Source of the DNA: Bdellovibrionaceae bacterium UBA2316
GTDB lineage: Bacteria > Bdellovibrionota > Bdellovibrionia > Bdellovibrionales > Bdellovibrionaceae
Reading direction: 5' to 3'
NCBI GenBank assembly: GCA_002345205.1
Contig: DDVI01000117.1
Span: forward strand, 1 to 16,842
DNA length: 16,842 bases
The notes below the pieces were generated by a model, which was not told where the DNA came from, did no database searches, and saw nothing but the letters and a program-made list of their open reading frames with translations. The position numbers were made by a program, and so were the translations under genes. Positions 6,848 to 13,051 of this stretch are shown here, one piece after another; position 1 is the stretch's first letter, and every line of letters begins with the position of its first letter.

Positions 6848-7965
6848 GCAACTCCCATACTGTAAAGATTCGCTTCGCCTGAAATAAAATACAATTCCGA
6901 TCGCTTTTCATTTACAGCAATAGGACTTTGAATCCCGCGACCTGGCTCAAAGCTATTTACAACCTGTCCTGTTTTTTTATTTAGCAAAACTAGGTTTCCC
7001 AAGGACTCACCAAACACTATGTTATTATTAATCAGGGAAATTTCCGTCGGTAAGCCATTTGGCACCGAATATTCCCAAATCGCTTTCAATGAATCCTTAT
7101 TCAAAGCATACACTTTTCCATTTGAAGACGGATAGAACAGAACGGATCCTTCAATCGTCACTGGAACATAGCCCCCGGCTTCGAATTTATTTAAAACATC
7201 TCCGTTAGTTGTCGACAAAACATAAAGTCTATCATCATACCCAGAGACATAAATTTTTTCACCTTCAACAACCGCACTTGAATCAATATCTTTGAAGCGT
7301 TTGTTTTTATTTAACTGAATCTCCCAATTTATCGTGCCGTTTGATTTGTTAAATGCCACAAAAGAGCCTTCACTAAACCCAACATACACTAAATTTTTAT
7401 GAATCAGTGGCGTTGTACCACCCCGAATGGAATAACTAGACGGATCTTGACGAGTGTACGACCAAACTTGACGTCCGTTTTCAGCTTCAAGAGCCATAAG
7501 CGAGTTCAAAGTCGTTACAAAATAAACACGCCCTTCCTGCGCATCGTACGCTGGTGTGGCCACAATTTCAGATTTTATATGAGTCTTCCAAAGCTCTTGT
7601 CCAGACTCTAAATTAACACTATAAAAATATCCGTCATTCCCGCCAAAGTATAAACGATTATTGAATACAGCCGGTTCTTTTTCTACACCATTAGGTACAG
7701 CATAACTCCATTTACGATTTCCCGTTTTAATGTCGTACGCCACTAGACCGTCATGGGCATTGCTCGCAATCAAAAGCTTATCGGTAAAGACAACGCGCGC
7801 CCGATTGATTTTTCGATAACGAGTAATCGGGACATCTACTGTCGAACGAATAAATGCTACGTTAGTTCTAACCGCTGGCTCTGTATTAGCTGACTTCAGA
7901 CTCGCGCACGAACTTAGCAGTACACAACCAAGCCCAAGCCACACTATCGAGTTTAGTATTTTCAC
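6811..7965 (-). CDS. bamB: Outer-membrane assembly lipoprotein BamB
   Basis: A protein of 384 aa from GTG 7965, with AGGGG 4 nt upstream, 2 bp after the yfgM-like stop. Lipobox LLSSC gives lipidated Cys20. The rest is a PQQ-type beta propeller. Repeat motifs recur at roughly 40-residue steps: KTGNRKWSY, ESGQELWKT, ENGRQVWSY, SNGTINWEI, TNGDVLNKF, KDSLKAIWEY and KTGQVVNSF, each followed by a hydrophobic strand and YFGG/YVGF/YVSG-like turns. This matches the 8-bladed BamB propeller in length and plan. BamB is the accessory lipoprotein of the BAM complex that folds beta-barrel proteins into the outer membrane. Adjacency to a YfgM-like gene, as in gammaproteobacteria, supports the assignment over other PQQ-repeat proteins. 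Confidence 0.88.
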   Translation of the reverse strand: MKILNSIVWLGLGCVLLSSCASLKSANTEPAVRTNVAFIRSTVDVPITRYRKINRARVVFTDKLLIASNAHDGLVAYDIKTGNRKWSYAVPNGVEKEPAVFNNRLYFGGNDGYFYSVNLESGQELWKTHIKSEIVATPAYDAQEGRVYFVTTLNSLMALEAENGRQVWSYTRQDPSSYSIRGGTTPLIHKNLVYVGFSEGSFVAFNKSNGTINWEIQLNKNKRFKDIDSSAVVEGEKIYVSGYDDRLYVLSTTNGDVLNKFEAGGYVPVTIEGSVLFYPSSNGKVYALNKDSLKAIWEYSVPNGLPTEISLINNNIVFGESLGNLVLLNKKTGQVVNSFEPGRGIQSPIAVNEKRSELYFISGEANLYSMGVAWKPRNLFSFVE

Positions 7966-7967
7966 TA

Positions 7968-8912
7968 CTACGCCCCTGCTTGGTCAGCGTTCTTTTTTAA
8001 ACGAAGCAATAATAGATATTTTTGTGCCTGCTCGGCAGCTGATTGATCCGCACCAAAATGATTCGCCATTTTTTCTTCGCTCTCTATTTTTGATTCTGGA
8101 ACATCACCTTTAGCAATGACTTCTTTATATTGAGCCTCAGCCAAATCATATTGTTTCAGACCCTCATGAGCTAAACCTGTCTGAAGTTTAAAGTACGACG
8201 TCATGAATGGATACTTGCTCGAGCCAATAACCGCCTGATTCTTTTTGATAACTTGATCGAAGTTTCCTAACGATAATTGGGTCGCTGACCATTTTTTCAA
8301 AATCATATAATCAACTAATGTTTTAGGCGATGCTTCTAATGATTTTTCTAATACGAGTACAGCTTGATCTAACTTTTTATACTCCCAGTACAAATCAGCT
8401 AATACTAAGGCAGTCACCTTTCCAGGAACTAATTTTGGACTTGCTGTATGTAAATCCGTAAAACGAGCCAAAACAGTTCCATAATCTTTCTCAAGATCAC
8501 CCGAGGCTTTCGCTTTTAATTCTGGTTTAGGTGCGGCCGCCTGAGACGCGTCTTTTTTAGTTTTATCAGTGGTCTTAGCCGCCTCTTGTTGAGCCTGACG
8601 TTCAGCCTCGTCAAAGTCGTTTTTAATTTTTACGTAATCTTTTTCAATAAGATAGTATTGATCTTGGATTTTTAATTGAGCACTATGCTTTACCTGTCCG
8701 TAGACCGCATAACCAAGCCCAGACAATGCAATAACACCAACTAATAAAATGATAATGACTTTGTTGGCGACCATCCAGTCAAAAGCTAAAGTCAAATTTC
8801 TTTGGAAGTTATCTTGTTTCGCTAATTCGCGATCTGAAATTCCAAATCCTTGAGTGCCATGACCCGCGCGCTGAGTCCCGTTGTTTTCATTGCTTGGTGT
8901 AACGTTATCCAA
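7968..8912 (-). CDS. YfgM-like membrane-anchored TPR protein
   Basis: A protein of 314 aa starting at TTG 8912, which has AAGGAG 6 nt upstream, so the rare start is well supported. Residues 1-49 are cytoplasmic and polar. One transmembrane helix spans about 52-71 (VIIILLVGVIALSGLGYAVYG). An Ala/Lys/Gln-rich charged segment at about 95-135 is probably coiled or disordered. TPR-like helices follow to the end (LADLYWEYKKLDQAVLVLEK, GLAHEGLKQYDLAEAQYKEV). E. coli YfgM is a 206-aa single-pass protein that associates with SecYEG and periplasmic chaperones and is encoded next to bamB. This one has the same topology and neighbour but is about 100 residues longer, mostly in the insert. A TTGACT lies about 50 bp upstream without a convincing -10. 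Confidence 0.75.
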   Translation of the reverse strand: MDNVTPSNENNGTQRAGHGTQGFGISDRELAKQDNFQRNLTLAFDWMVANKVIIILLVGVIALSGLGYAVYGQVKHSAQLKIQDQYYLIEKDYVKIKNDFDEAERQAQQEAAKTTDKTKKDASQAAAPKPELKAKASGDLEKDYGTVLARFTDLHTASPKLVPGKVTALVLADLYWEYKKLDQAVLVLEKSLEASPKTLVDYMILKKWSATQLSLGNFDQVIKKNQAVIGSSKYPFMTSYFKLQTGLAHEGLKQYDLAEAQYKEVIAKGDVPESKIESEEKMANHFGADQSAAEQAQKYLLLLRLKKNADQAGA

Positions 8913-8978
8913 TTGTTTCTCCTTGGTAATTCGACCTTACAATGATCAACAGGACTTGCGTCTTGAGTCAACAGATAA

Positions 8979-8999
8979 CTGCTTCCCAAATGAAAGCAG
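8979..8999 (-). terminator. Weak hairpin after the leucine dehydrogenase gene
   Basis: On the - strand CTGCTTTC pairs with GGAAGCAG (one G/T pair) around loop ATTTG, 14 bp past the dehydrogenase stop. The following TTATCTGTTG is only modestly U-rich, so termination may be partial and read on into the yfgM-bamB operon. Confidence 0.4.
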
Positions 9000-9012
9000 C
9001 TACCGACAAAAA

Positions 9013-10131
9013 CTAGCGATTGTTAATCTCTCGCAAAGTTGTGAACGACCGGTTCGATTTTCCCGGATGTTTTTGCTTCAATTTTGCTACTGTTTTGATA
9101 CGTTCTTCAGCCAAGCGATCGGCTGCCATATAGGTAGGAATTTTATCGCGTTTTGCAATTTTAAAAACTTGCTTCAGATTGTCATAAACGCGTTTAGTTT
9201 TATCAAACGCACGGCTTTGAGAATAGCCTTCTAATTCAACAAACACGTTCATCAATCCACCCGCATTTACGATGTAGTCTGGTGCATACAAAATACCCAT
9301 TTCTTCCAGTGCATTTCCATGACGTAACTCAAGAAGCTGATTATTAGCACCACCACAAATGATTGGTGTCTTAAATGACGATAATGTTTTTTCATTAACG
9401 ATTGCGCCCATTGCACATGGAGCCAGAACATCGCACTCTACGGATAAAATTTCAGTCGGAGCCACAACCTGAACATTTGGATACATGTCTTTGATTTTTT
9501 TAATTTTATCCGCATCGATATCAGAGATAATCACTTTCGCGCCTTCTTGGTCCAAGTATTTAACCAAGTTGAATCCAACATTGCCCAAACCTTGAACAGC
9601 CACCCGAAGGCCTTTTAAACTATCGCTACCAGATTTTTCATGAACCGAAGCTTTGATCCCCATCAAAACACCGTGAGCTGTGTAGGGTGACGGATCGCCT
9701 GATCCCCCAAAGTCTTTCGAAATACCAGTTACCCACGGAGTCTCCATATATATGTACTCCATATCTTGTTCACTCGTACCAACGTCTTCAGCCGTAATGT
9801 ATTTTCCATTTAAAGAATTAACGAATTGACCAAATGCACGAAACAAACCTTCCGTTTTTTGAGTCTTTGAGTCACCGATAATAACAGCCTTACCACCACC
9901 CAAATTCAAACCGGCTGCGGCCGCTTTATAGGTCATACCTTTAGATAAACGAAGAACATCTACAAGAGCCTCGTCTTCATTCGCGTAGTTCCACATCCGC
10001 GTTCCTCCCAAAGCGGGACCCAGCGTCGTGTTATGTAAAGCAATAATAGCCTTCAAACCCACATCTGGATCATGACAAAATACTACCTGTTCGTGATTTC
10101 CTGTTTTCGCGATGACTTCAAATGTAGCCAT
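9013..10131 (-). CDS. ldh: Leucine dehydrogenase (Glu/Leu/Phe/Val dehydrogenase family)
   Basis: A protein of 372 aa, close to Bacillus leucine dehydrogenase (about 365). ATG 10131 is preceded by GGGGAG. The substrate domain has LGGTRMW at 41-47, KGMTYK at 64-69 and the catalytic Lys81 in NLGGGKAVI. TAEDVGT at 113-119 is the conserved active-site strand. The dinucleotide fold follows with VAVQGLGNVG (Gly181, 183, 186) and Asp204 after strand 2, indicating NAD rather than NADP. GGANNQL is also present. It reversibly deaminates leucine, valine and isoleucine to 2-oxo acids with release of ammonia. That fits growth on protein-derived amino acids or synthesis of branched-chain fatty acids. Valine or phenylalanine preference cannot be excluded. 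The symbol ldh is the common one for leucine dehydrogenase. Confidence 0.88.
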   Translation of the reverse strand: MATFEVIAKTGNHEQVVFCHDPDVGLKAIIALHNTTLGPALGGTRMWNYANEDEALVDVLRLSKGMTYKAAAAGLNLGGGKAVIIGDSKTQKTEGLFRAFGQFVNSLNGKYITAEDVGTSEQDMEYIYMETPWVTGISKDFGGSGDPSPYTAHGVLMGIKASVHEKSGSDSLKGLRVAVQGLGNVGFNLVKYLDQEGAKVIISDIDADKIKKIKDMYPNVQVVAPTEILSVECDVLAPCAMGAIVNEKTLSSFKTPIICGGANNQLLELRHGNALEEMGILYAPDYIVNAGGLMNVFVELEGYSQSRAFDKTKRVYDNLKQVFKIAKRDKIPTYMAADRLAEERIKTVAKLKQKHPGKSNRSFTTLREINNR

Positions 10132-10152
10132 GAATCTCCCCTCAAAAAAATC

Positions 10153-10164
10153 GACTATTTAGTC
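10153..10164. promoter_or_regulatory. Short palindrome upstream of leucine dehydrogenase
   Basis: GACTA/TAGTC arms separated by TT lie 22 bp before the start codon, in the 57-bp gap after the HTH gene. On the - strand GATTTTTTT follows, so it could be a weak terminator for the HTH transcript or an operator. The loop is very small for a terminator. Confidence 0.3.
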
Positions 10165-10188
10165 TATTGTTAAGGAAATATGACTTAG

Positions 10189-10731
10189 TTAGAGTACAAA
10201 TACGAGAATTGATGCGAAGCAGACTAAAAAAATCACCAAATACAAACGTTTCAAATGCTTGGAAATAGCGACCTGAGCATCTTCCGCGTCTTTTAGTTTC
10301 TGCTTAAGGTCTAGTATTTCACCCTCAAAACGATCATTTTCTGATGCCGAATTAAACACAAGTTCATCCATACGCCTTGTTAAAGTCGTCTCGAGATCCT
10401 TTTTTAATAGACGGATGTCTTTTTGTAAAAAATAAGATGAATTTAAACCCGGGATCTTCTCTTGAAGAATCATATACCATTGAAGCGCACGGTAAACATG
10501 AGGAGGAGCATCGTCCCCTTTCTGAGTCCATCTCGACCATGACGATGGATCGACCAATAATAACTGCGCCATTTTACGTTGAGATAAATCTAACGTCGAA
10601 CGAATCTGCTCTAAATCCCCAATTTGATCCTTAATTACCTCGACCTGAGCTTCGTAATTCAAACGAACAGCAGAAACAGCCCTATTAGCGGGTTTATTTT
10701 GTGATTTTTCAGAGTCGTTTAAAAGATCCAT
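10189..10731 (-). CDS. Tail-anchored HTH protein (putative membrane-bound regulator)
   Basis: A protein of 180 aa. Residues about 38-92 look like a helix-turn-helix of the XRE type: LEQIRSTLDLSQRKMAQLL, then VDPSSWSRWTQKG as the likely recognition helix, then APPHVYRALQWY. Residues 100-162 are strongly charged and helical, a likely coiled coil. Residues 163-180 form a hydrophobic segment (LYLVIFLVCFASILVFVL) that ends exactly at the C-terminus, so the protein would be tail-anchored with its HTH in the cytoplasm. There is no ribosome site before ATG 10731. The gene is divergent from the recombinase across a repeat-rich gap and 57 bp upstream of leucine dehydrogenase. It could regulate either. 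DNA binding is inferred and not proven. Confidence 0.75.
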   Translation of the reverse strand: MDLLNDSEKSQNKPANRAVSAVRLNYEAQVEVIKDQIGDLEQIRSTLDLSQRKMAQLLLVDPSSWSRWTQKGDDAPPHVYRALQWYMILQEKIPGLNSSYFLQKDIRLLKKDLETTLTRRMDELVFNSASENDRFEGEILDLKQKLKDAEDAQVAISKHLKRLYLVIFLVCFASILVFVL

Positions 10732-10738
10732 CTGTTAA

Positions 10739-10768
10739 TTACTAACGTGGCTACAATTACGCTGTCAA
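10739..10768 (-). promoter_or_regulatory. Promoter for the HTH gene, predicted leaderless
   Basis: On the - strand there is a consensus -35 TTGACA at 10768-10763, an 18-bp spacer and a poor -10, TAGTAA, at 10744-10739. The -10 ends 7 nt before the start codon, so transcription would begin at or very near the A of ATG. The gene also lacks a ribosome site, which fits a leaderless mRNA. Confidence 0.45.
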
Positions 10769-10840
10769 ATGCACCCGAATAAATGCTTAAATAATAAGAT
10801 GTTTAAAACAAACTCCGCAAAGCTAGACTCAGATCGATAA

Positions 10841-10896
10841 TGTATTTCACATCTTTTTATATGTATTTCGCACTATTTGTTGTTGCTTTTCACATC
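10841..10896 (+). repeat. Three helically phased direct repeats (TGTATTTCaCAtc type)
   Basis: Copies are TGTATTTCACATC (10841-10853), TGTATTTCGCACT (10862-10874) and GCTTTTCACATC (10885-10896). The cores TTTCACATC, TTTCGCACT and TTTCACATC start at 10845, 10866 and 10888. The 21- and 22-bp steps equal two turns of B-DNA, so proteins bound to all three would lie on one face. Iteron-like operators or recombinase arm-binding sites have this layout. Confidence 0.65.
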
Positions 10897-10976
10897 ATTT
10901 GTAGTTTGACCATGAACCACAAAACCTAGAGCCACGTATGTCTTGAGTCAGTTGGGGTTCTTGTATCCTGTTTTTC

Positions 10977-10986
10977 GAAATACACT
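10977..10986 (-). repeat. Inverted copy of the TGTATTTC repeat
   Basis: GAAATACACT, the reverse complement of AGTGTATTTC. It matches the octamer of the phased repeats in the opposite orientation and is identical over 10 bp to the copy at 11267-11276. It overlaps the left arm of the 10-8-10 inverted repeat by three bases. Confidence 0.6.
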
Positions 10987-11011
10987 AAAGCTTTTAGTTA
11001 TAAGCTTTAGT
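10984..11011. repeat. Perfect 10-8-10 inverted repeat, lox/FRT-like layout
   Basis: Arms ACTAAAGCTT (10984-10993) and AAGCTTTAGT (11002-11011) flank the asymmetric 8-bp spacer TTAGTTAT. Tyrosine recombinases act on inverted 9-13 bp arms around a 6-8 bp crossover region, so this could be the core site of the nearby recombinase. No T-run follows, so it is not a simple terminator. A second, weaker repeat (TATGTA/TACATA, also with an 8-bp spacer) lies at 11014-11033. Confidence 0.55.
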
Positions 11012-11266
11012 ACTATGTATCTGAATTTACATATAATTTTAAGAAGTGATCATTTGAATTTAGCGATTTCAGCCCGAGAGTTATGATTTTATTGTTTCCT
11101 TTAATATATTGTTGCAAACTATTTTCACTCGCGCGATTTAGAAAAGAAAATATTATGTCTTGTTTTGCATAAACGATTTTTTACTTTCAAAAATTAATTT
11201 ACTTCCTATGTTTACAATCGGCATTTTTTGAATAATCCTTAGAACTTAGACGTAATTTTAGGTGTA

Positions 11267-11276
11267 GAAATACACT
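11267..11276 (-). repeat. Second inverted copy of the TGTATTTC repeat
   Basis: GAAATACACT again, identical over 10 bp to 10977-10986 and 290 bp from it, 54 bp before the recombinase start. The two inverted copies flank the 10-8-10 repeat and the rest of the gap. Confidence 0.6.
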
Positions 11277-11330
11277 CTATCTTTCGTTGTTTTTTAGCTA
11301 TTTTTGCACGTCGCTTTTGGGGTGGTTTTT

Positions 11331-11852
11331 TTGCGCTATCAATTGAATAAAAATAAGTATCTTTTAACCCCCGAGGTCGACAGACTTACATCCATAATCG
11401 ATACTTATATTGATAAGGACCCGCGCAACTGTTTAATATTACTTGTTGGTTTAAAAACAGGAGCTCGTGCTCAAGAAATACTCAACATTCAAAAATCAGA
11501 TTTAAATGCGTACGACATGTCGGTTTTTATTCGCGGCCTTAAAGGCAGCAATGACCGAGAAATTCCATTACCTAACGGACTCTTTCTAAAACTTCAGCGC
11601 TACGCCGAGTCCATCGACACGCAGAAAGTCTTCAATATTACCTATGATCGACTTTATCAAATTTGGGATGTGTACCGCCCAGTACCTAAGAAGTTCCACT
11701 CACTTCGTCACACATTTGCGATTCAGCTCTATCGAAAGACGAAGGATTTGCGATTAGTCCAGGTAGCTCTCGGTCATCGCAATATCACAAACACGATGAT
11801 TTACGCGGACTACGTGTACACACAGGATGAACTTCGCAAGCTCATCCTGTGA
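11331..11852 (+). CDS. Minimal tyrosine recombinase/integrase (catalytic domain only)
   Basis: About 173 aa if started at TTG 11331, which has GGGGTGG 5 nt upstream. An in-frame TTG at 11304 would add nine residues but has no ribosome site. The catalytic fold has Arg46 (KTGARAQEI), Lys71 (RGLKGSND, beta hairpin), His123 and Arg126 (FHSLRHTFA), His149 (ALGHRNI) and nucleophile Tyr158 (NTMIYADYV). The full R-K-H-R-H-Y set predicts cutting and joining of DNA through a 3'-phosphotyrosine. The SAM-like N-terminal core-binding domain of phage integrases and XerC/D (about 90 residues) is absent. FimB/FimE-type inversion enzymes are similarly short. It sits alone, with no phage or transposon genes near. 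The nearby inverted repeats are candidate sites. Confidence 0.85.
   Translation: MRYQLNKNKYLLTPEVDRLTSIIDTYIDKDPRNCLILLVGLKTGARAQEILNIQKSDLNAYDMSVFIRGLKGSNDREIPLPNGLFLKLQRYAESIDTQKVFNITYDRLYQIWDVYRPVPKKFHSLRHTFAIQLYRKTKDLRLVQVALGHRNITNTMIYADYVYTQDELRKLIL
11821..11851 (+). repeat. 10-bp perfect hairpin covering the recombinase stop codon
   Basis: CACAGGATGA (11821-11830) pairs with TCATCCTGTG (11842-11851). The 11-nt loop can form a further CTT/AAG stem, giving a near-continuous hairpin. No T-run follows on + (ATCCATGCTT). It may be an RNA 3'-end element, a weak terminator or a protein-binding or recombination site. Confidence 0.55.
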
Positions 11853-11861
11853 TCCATGCTT

Positions 11862-11894
11862 AAAAATAAAAAACGCAAGGTGATTAGCCTTGCG
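11862..11894 (-). terminator. Intrinsic terminator of the small exported protein gene
   Basis: On the - strand CGCAAGG-ctaatca-CCTTGCG (11894-11874) is a perfect 7-bp GC-rich stem followed by TTTTTTATTTTT. The + strand side has only a T-rich ATTTAATTTT, so it may also stop recombinase transcripts less efficiently. Confidence 0.85.
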
Positions 11895-11921
11895 CCGTAT
11901 TTAATTTTAAATGGGATCAAA

Positions 11922-12269
11922 TTATAGTCCAAGTTCACGCAACTCTTTAGCTACGCGATGTTGATTTTTTCTTGGATTTGTAGTTTTTTGTTTTGTTTCT
12001 TTTTTATAACGGAAGAATTTGTCACTTGATGGAGCCGCGATTTCAGTTTGCGCTTCATCATAAAAAACGACCGCAGCTTCTTTTTCAACTTTTTTAGAGC
12101 GCACTAGATTTTTGCGAGACTCTAATTCATTTTGAGTGTATACCTGCGATTTAAGCTTTGTATGTAACTCTTTTTGAGCTTTTGTATCTTCGCTAATCAA
12201 AGAGTTAAAGTCTTCTACCTTTGCAAAAACACTCATTCCGATGATTAGAGTTAAGATTAAAGCTTTCAT
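11922..12269 (-). CDS. Small basic exported protein of unknown function
   Basis: A protein of 115 aa from ATG 12269, with AAGGAG 7 nt upstream. A longer frame to 12302 lacks a ribosome site. Residues 1-16 form a short signal peptide (MKALILTLIIGMSVFA). The mature part of about 99 residues is very polar, rich in Lys, Glu, Gln and Arg, with no Cys. It looks helical (SEDTKAQKELHTKLKSQVY, ELESRKNLVRSKKVEKEAAV), with a basic C-terminal tail (KKETKQKTTNPRKNQHR). It should be periplasmic or secreted. I do not recognise the family. It forms a one-gene unit with its own terminator, divergent from the oxygenase-ABC operon. Confidence 0.75.
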   Translation of the reverse strand: MKALILTLIIGMSVFAKVEDFNSLISEDTKAQKELHTKLKSQVYTQNELESRKNLVRSKKVEKEAAVVFYDEAQTEIAAPSSDKFFRYKKETKQKTTNPRKNQHRVAKELRELGL

Positions 12270-12374
12270 GTCGTTCTCCTTACAGTTAGTCTCGATAAAC
12301 ATACGTGCAATGACTTGGCCGCCCTATTCTAACCTATTGCACCTAAAAATCATTTAAACCGAGAGTGTTAATTA

Positions 12375-12404
12375 TTGATAACAGGTGTAAACAAATCATA
12401 TAGT
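12375..12404 (+). promoter_or_regulatory. Sigma70-like promoter of the oxygenase-ABC operon
   Basis: TTGATA (12375-12380) and TATAGT (12399-12404) each match the consensus at five of six bases, with an 18-bp spacer. The start would be near 12411, giving a leader of about 26 nt. A TGTTA-N8-TAACA inverted repeat (12366-12383) overlaps the -35 and could bind a repressor. I saw no thiamine riboswitch motif. Confidence 0.6.
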
Positions 12405-12436
12405 CAGTGTATCCATTTGAAACAACGAAGGTATCC

Positions 12437-13051
12437 ATGATTCAGCAGCTGTTCCCAACTCAAATACTCAACGCCTCACTTTTCCCCGCTAGGAGCCGCT
12501 TCCTGAAAGACTTAGAAAAAGAAATTCTAAAAATCTCAGAAGTTGACCTTGAAGGCCAAGATTGGTCCGAAACGAACTACTTATTTGGCTATACATCCTA
12601 CGGCTCGATGGACCAACTACATCGGTTCTCGTCTTCGTTCAATGATCTCAAAAAGAAAATTGATAAACATGTTGCTACCTACGTAAAAGAACTCGGGTGG
12701 AACATAAATCCAAAAGAATTAAATCTCTCTAAAATGTGGGTAAACATAATGCCTAAAGGGACTATACACACAGGCCACATCCACCCACTCAGCGTAGTTT
12801 CTGGAACATTTTACGTCAGCCTTCCAAAGAAAAATGTACCGGCATTAAAGTTTGAAGACCCGCGATTTGCACGGATGATGGCGACGCCTCCGAAAAAGCA
12901 AACAGTGGCTACAAAAAATCTTAACTTTTTCAGTTTTATCCCAAAAGAAGGGGATGTTGTATTATTTGAAAGCTGGTTACGCCACGAAGTCGTTCAAAAT
13001 AATTCAGATGATTTGCGAATTAGCGTAAGCTTTAACTACGATTGGAAATAA
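12437..13051 (+). CDS. Putative 2OG-Fe(II) oxygenase (TIGR02466-like)
   Basis: A protein of 204 aa from ATG 12437 with GAAGG about 5 nt upstream. An in-frame GTG at 12407 lies upstream of or at the predicted transcription start and is rejected. Residues 101-130 (WVNIMPKGTIHTGHIHPLSV then SGTFYVSLP) match a family of putative 2-oxoglutarate/Fe(II) oxygenases with a double-stranded beta helix. His114 and/or His116 are likely iron ligands. His183 (FESWLRHEV) is the distal ligand and Arg194 (LRISVSFNY) is placed to hold 2-oxoglutarate. The usual Asp/Glu ligand is less obvious. It would hydroxylate or demethylate a small molecule or side chain, using oxygen and 2-oxoglutarate. Its stop codon directly abuts the ABC ATPase ATG (TAAATG), so it is co-translated with an importer. 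The substrate is unknown. Confidence 0.75.
   Translation: MIQQLFPTQILNASLFPARSRFLKDLEKEILKISEVDLEGQDWSETNYLFGYTSYGSMDQLHRFSSSFNDLKKKIDKHVATYVKELGWNINPKELNLSKMWVNIMPKGTIHTGHIHPLSVVSGTFYVSLPKKNVPALKFEDPRFARMMATPPKKQTVATKNLNFFSFIPKEGDVVLFESWLRHEVVQNNSDDLRISVSFNYDWK

Larger units (their letters stand above)
10732..11330. other. AT-rich non-coding region with repeats, between HTH and recombinase genes
   Basis: About 600 bp with no convincing coding frame on either strand and base composition clearly more AT-rich than its neighbours. It holds the HTH promoter, the TGTATTTC repeats, the 10-8-10 inverted repeat and the ribosome site of the recombinase (GGGGTGG). I found no tRNA-like or rRNA-like stretch. 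It is the longest gene-free stretch in the window. Confidence 0.7.

Noticed and set aside
8881..9234. + strand 117-aa frame
   Set aside because: It is antisense to leucine dehydrogenase and the yfgM-like start, with no signal or domain.
10862..10890. Chromosome dimer-resolution (dif) site
   Set aside because: ATTTCGCA recalls part of dif, but no partner arm follows at the required 6-bp spacing.
10841..10901. CRISPR array
   Set aside because: The repeats are only about 8-13 bp, degenerate and spaced 21-22 bp, with no spacers of normal size and no cas genes.
12305..12342. GTGCAAT/ATTGCAC inverted repeat with a 24-bp gap
   Set aside because: Seven-base arms at this spacing in AT-rich DNA are weak, and no promoter element aligns with them convincingly.
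12270..12436. Thiamine (TPP) riboswitch upstream of the ABC operon
   Set aside because: The binding protein is THI5-like, so I looked for the conserved CTGAGA and ACCTGA-type elements and did not find them. The predicted leader is also only about 26 nt.
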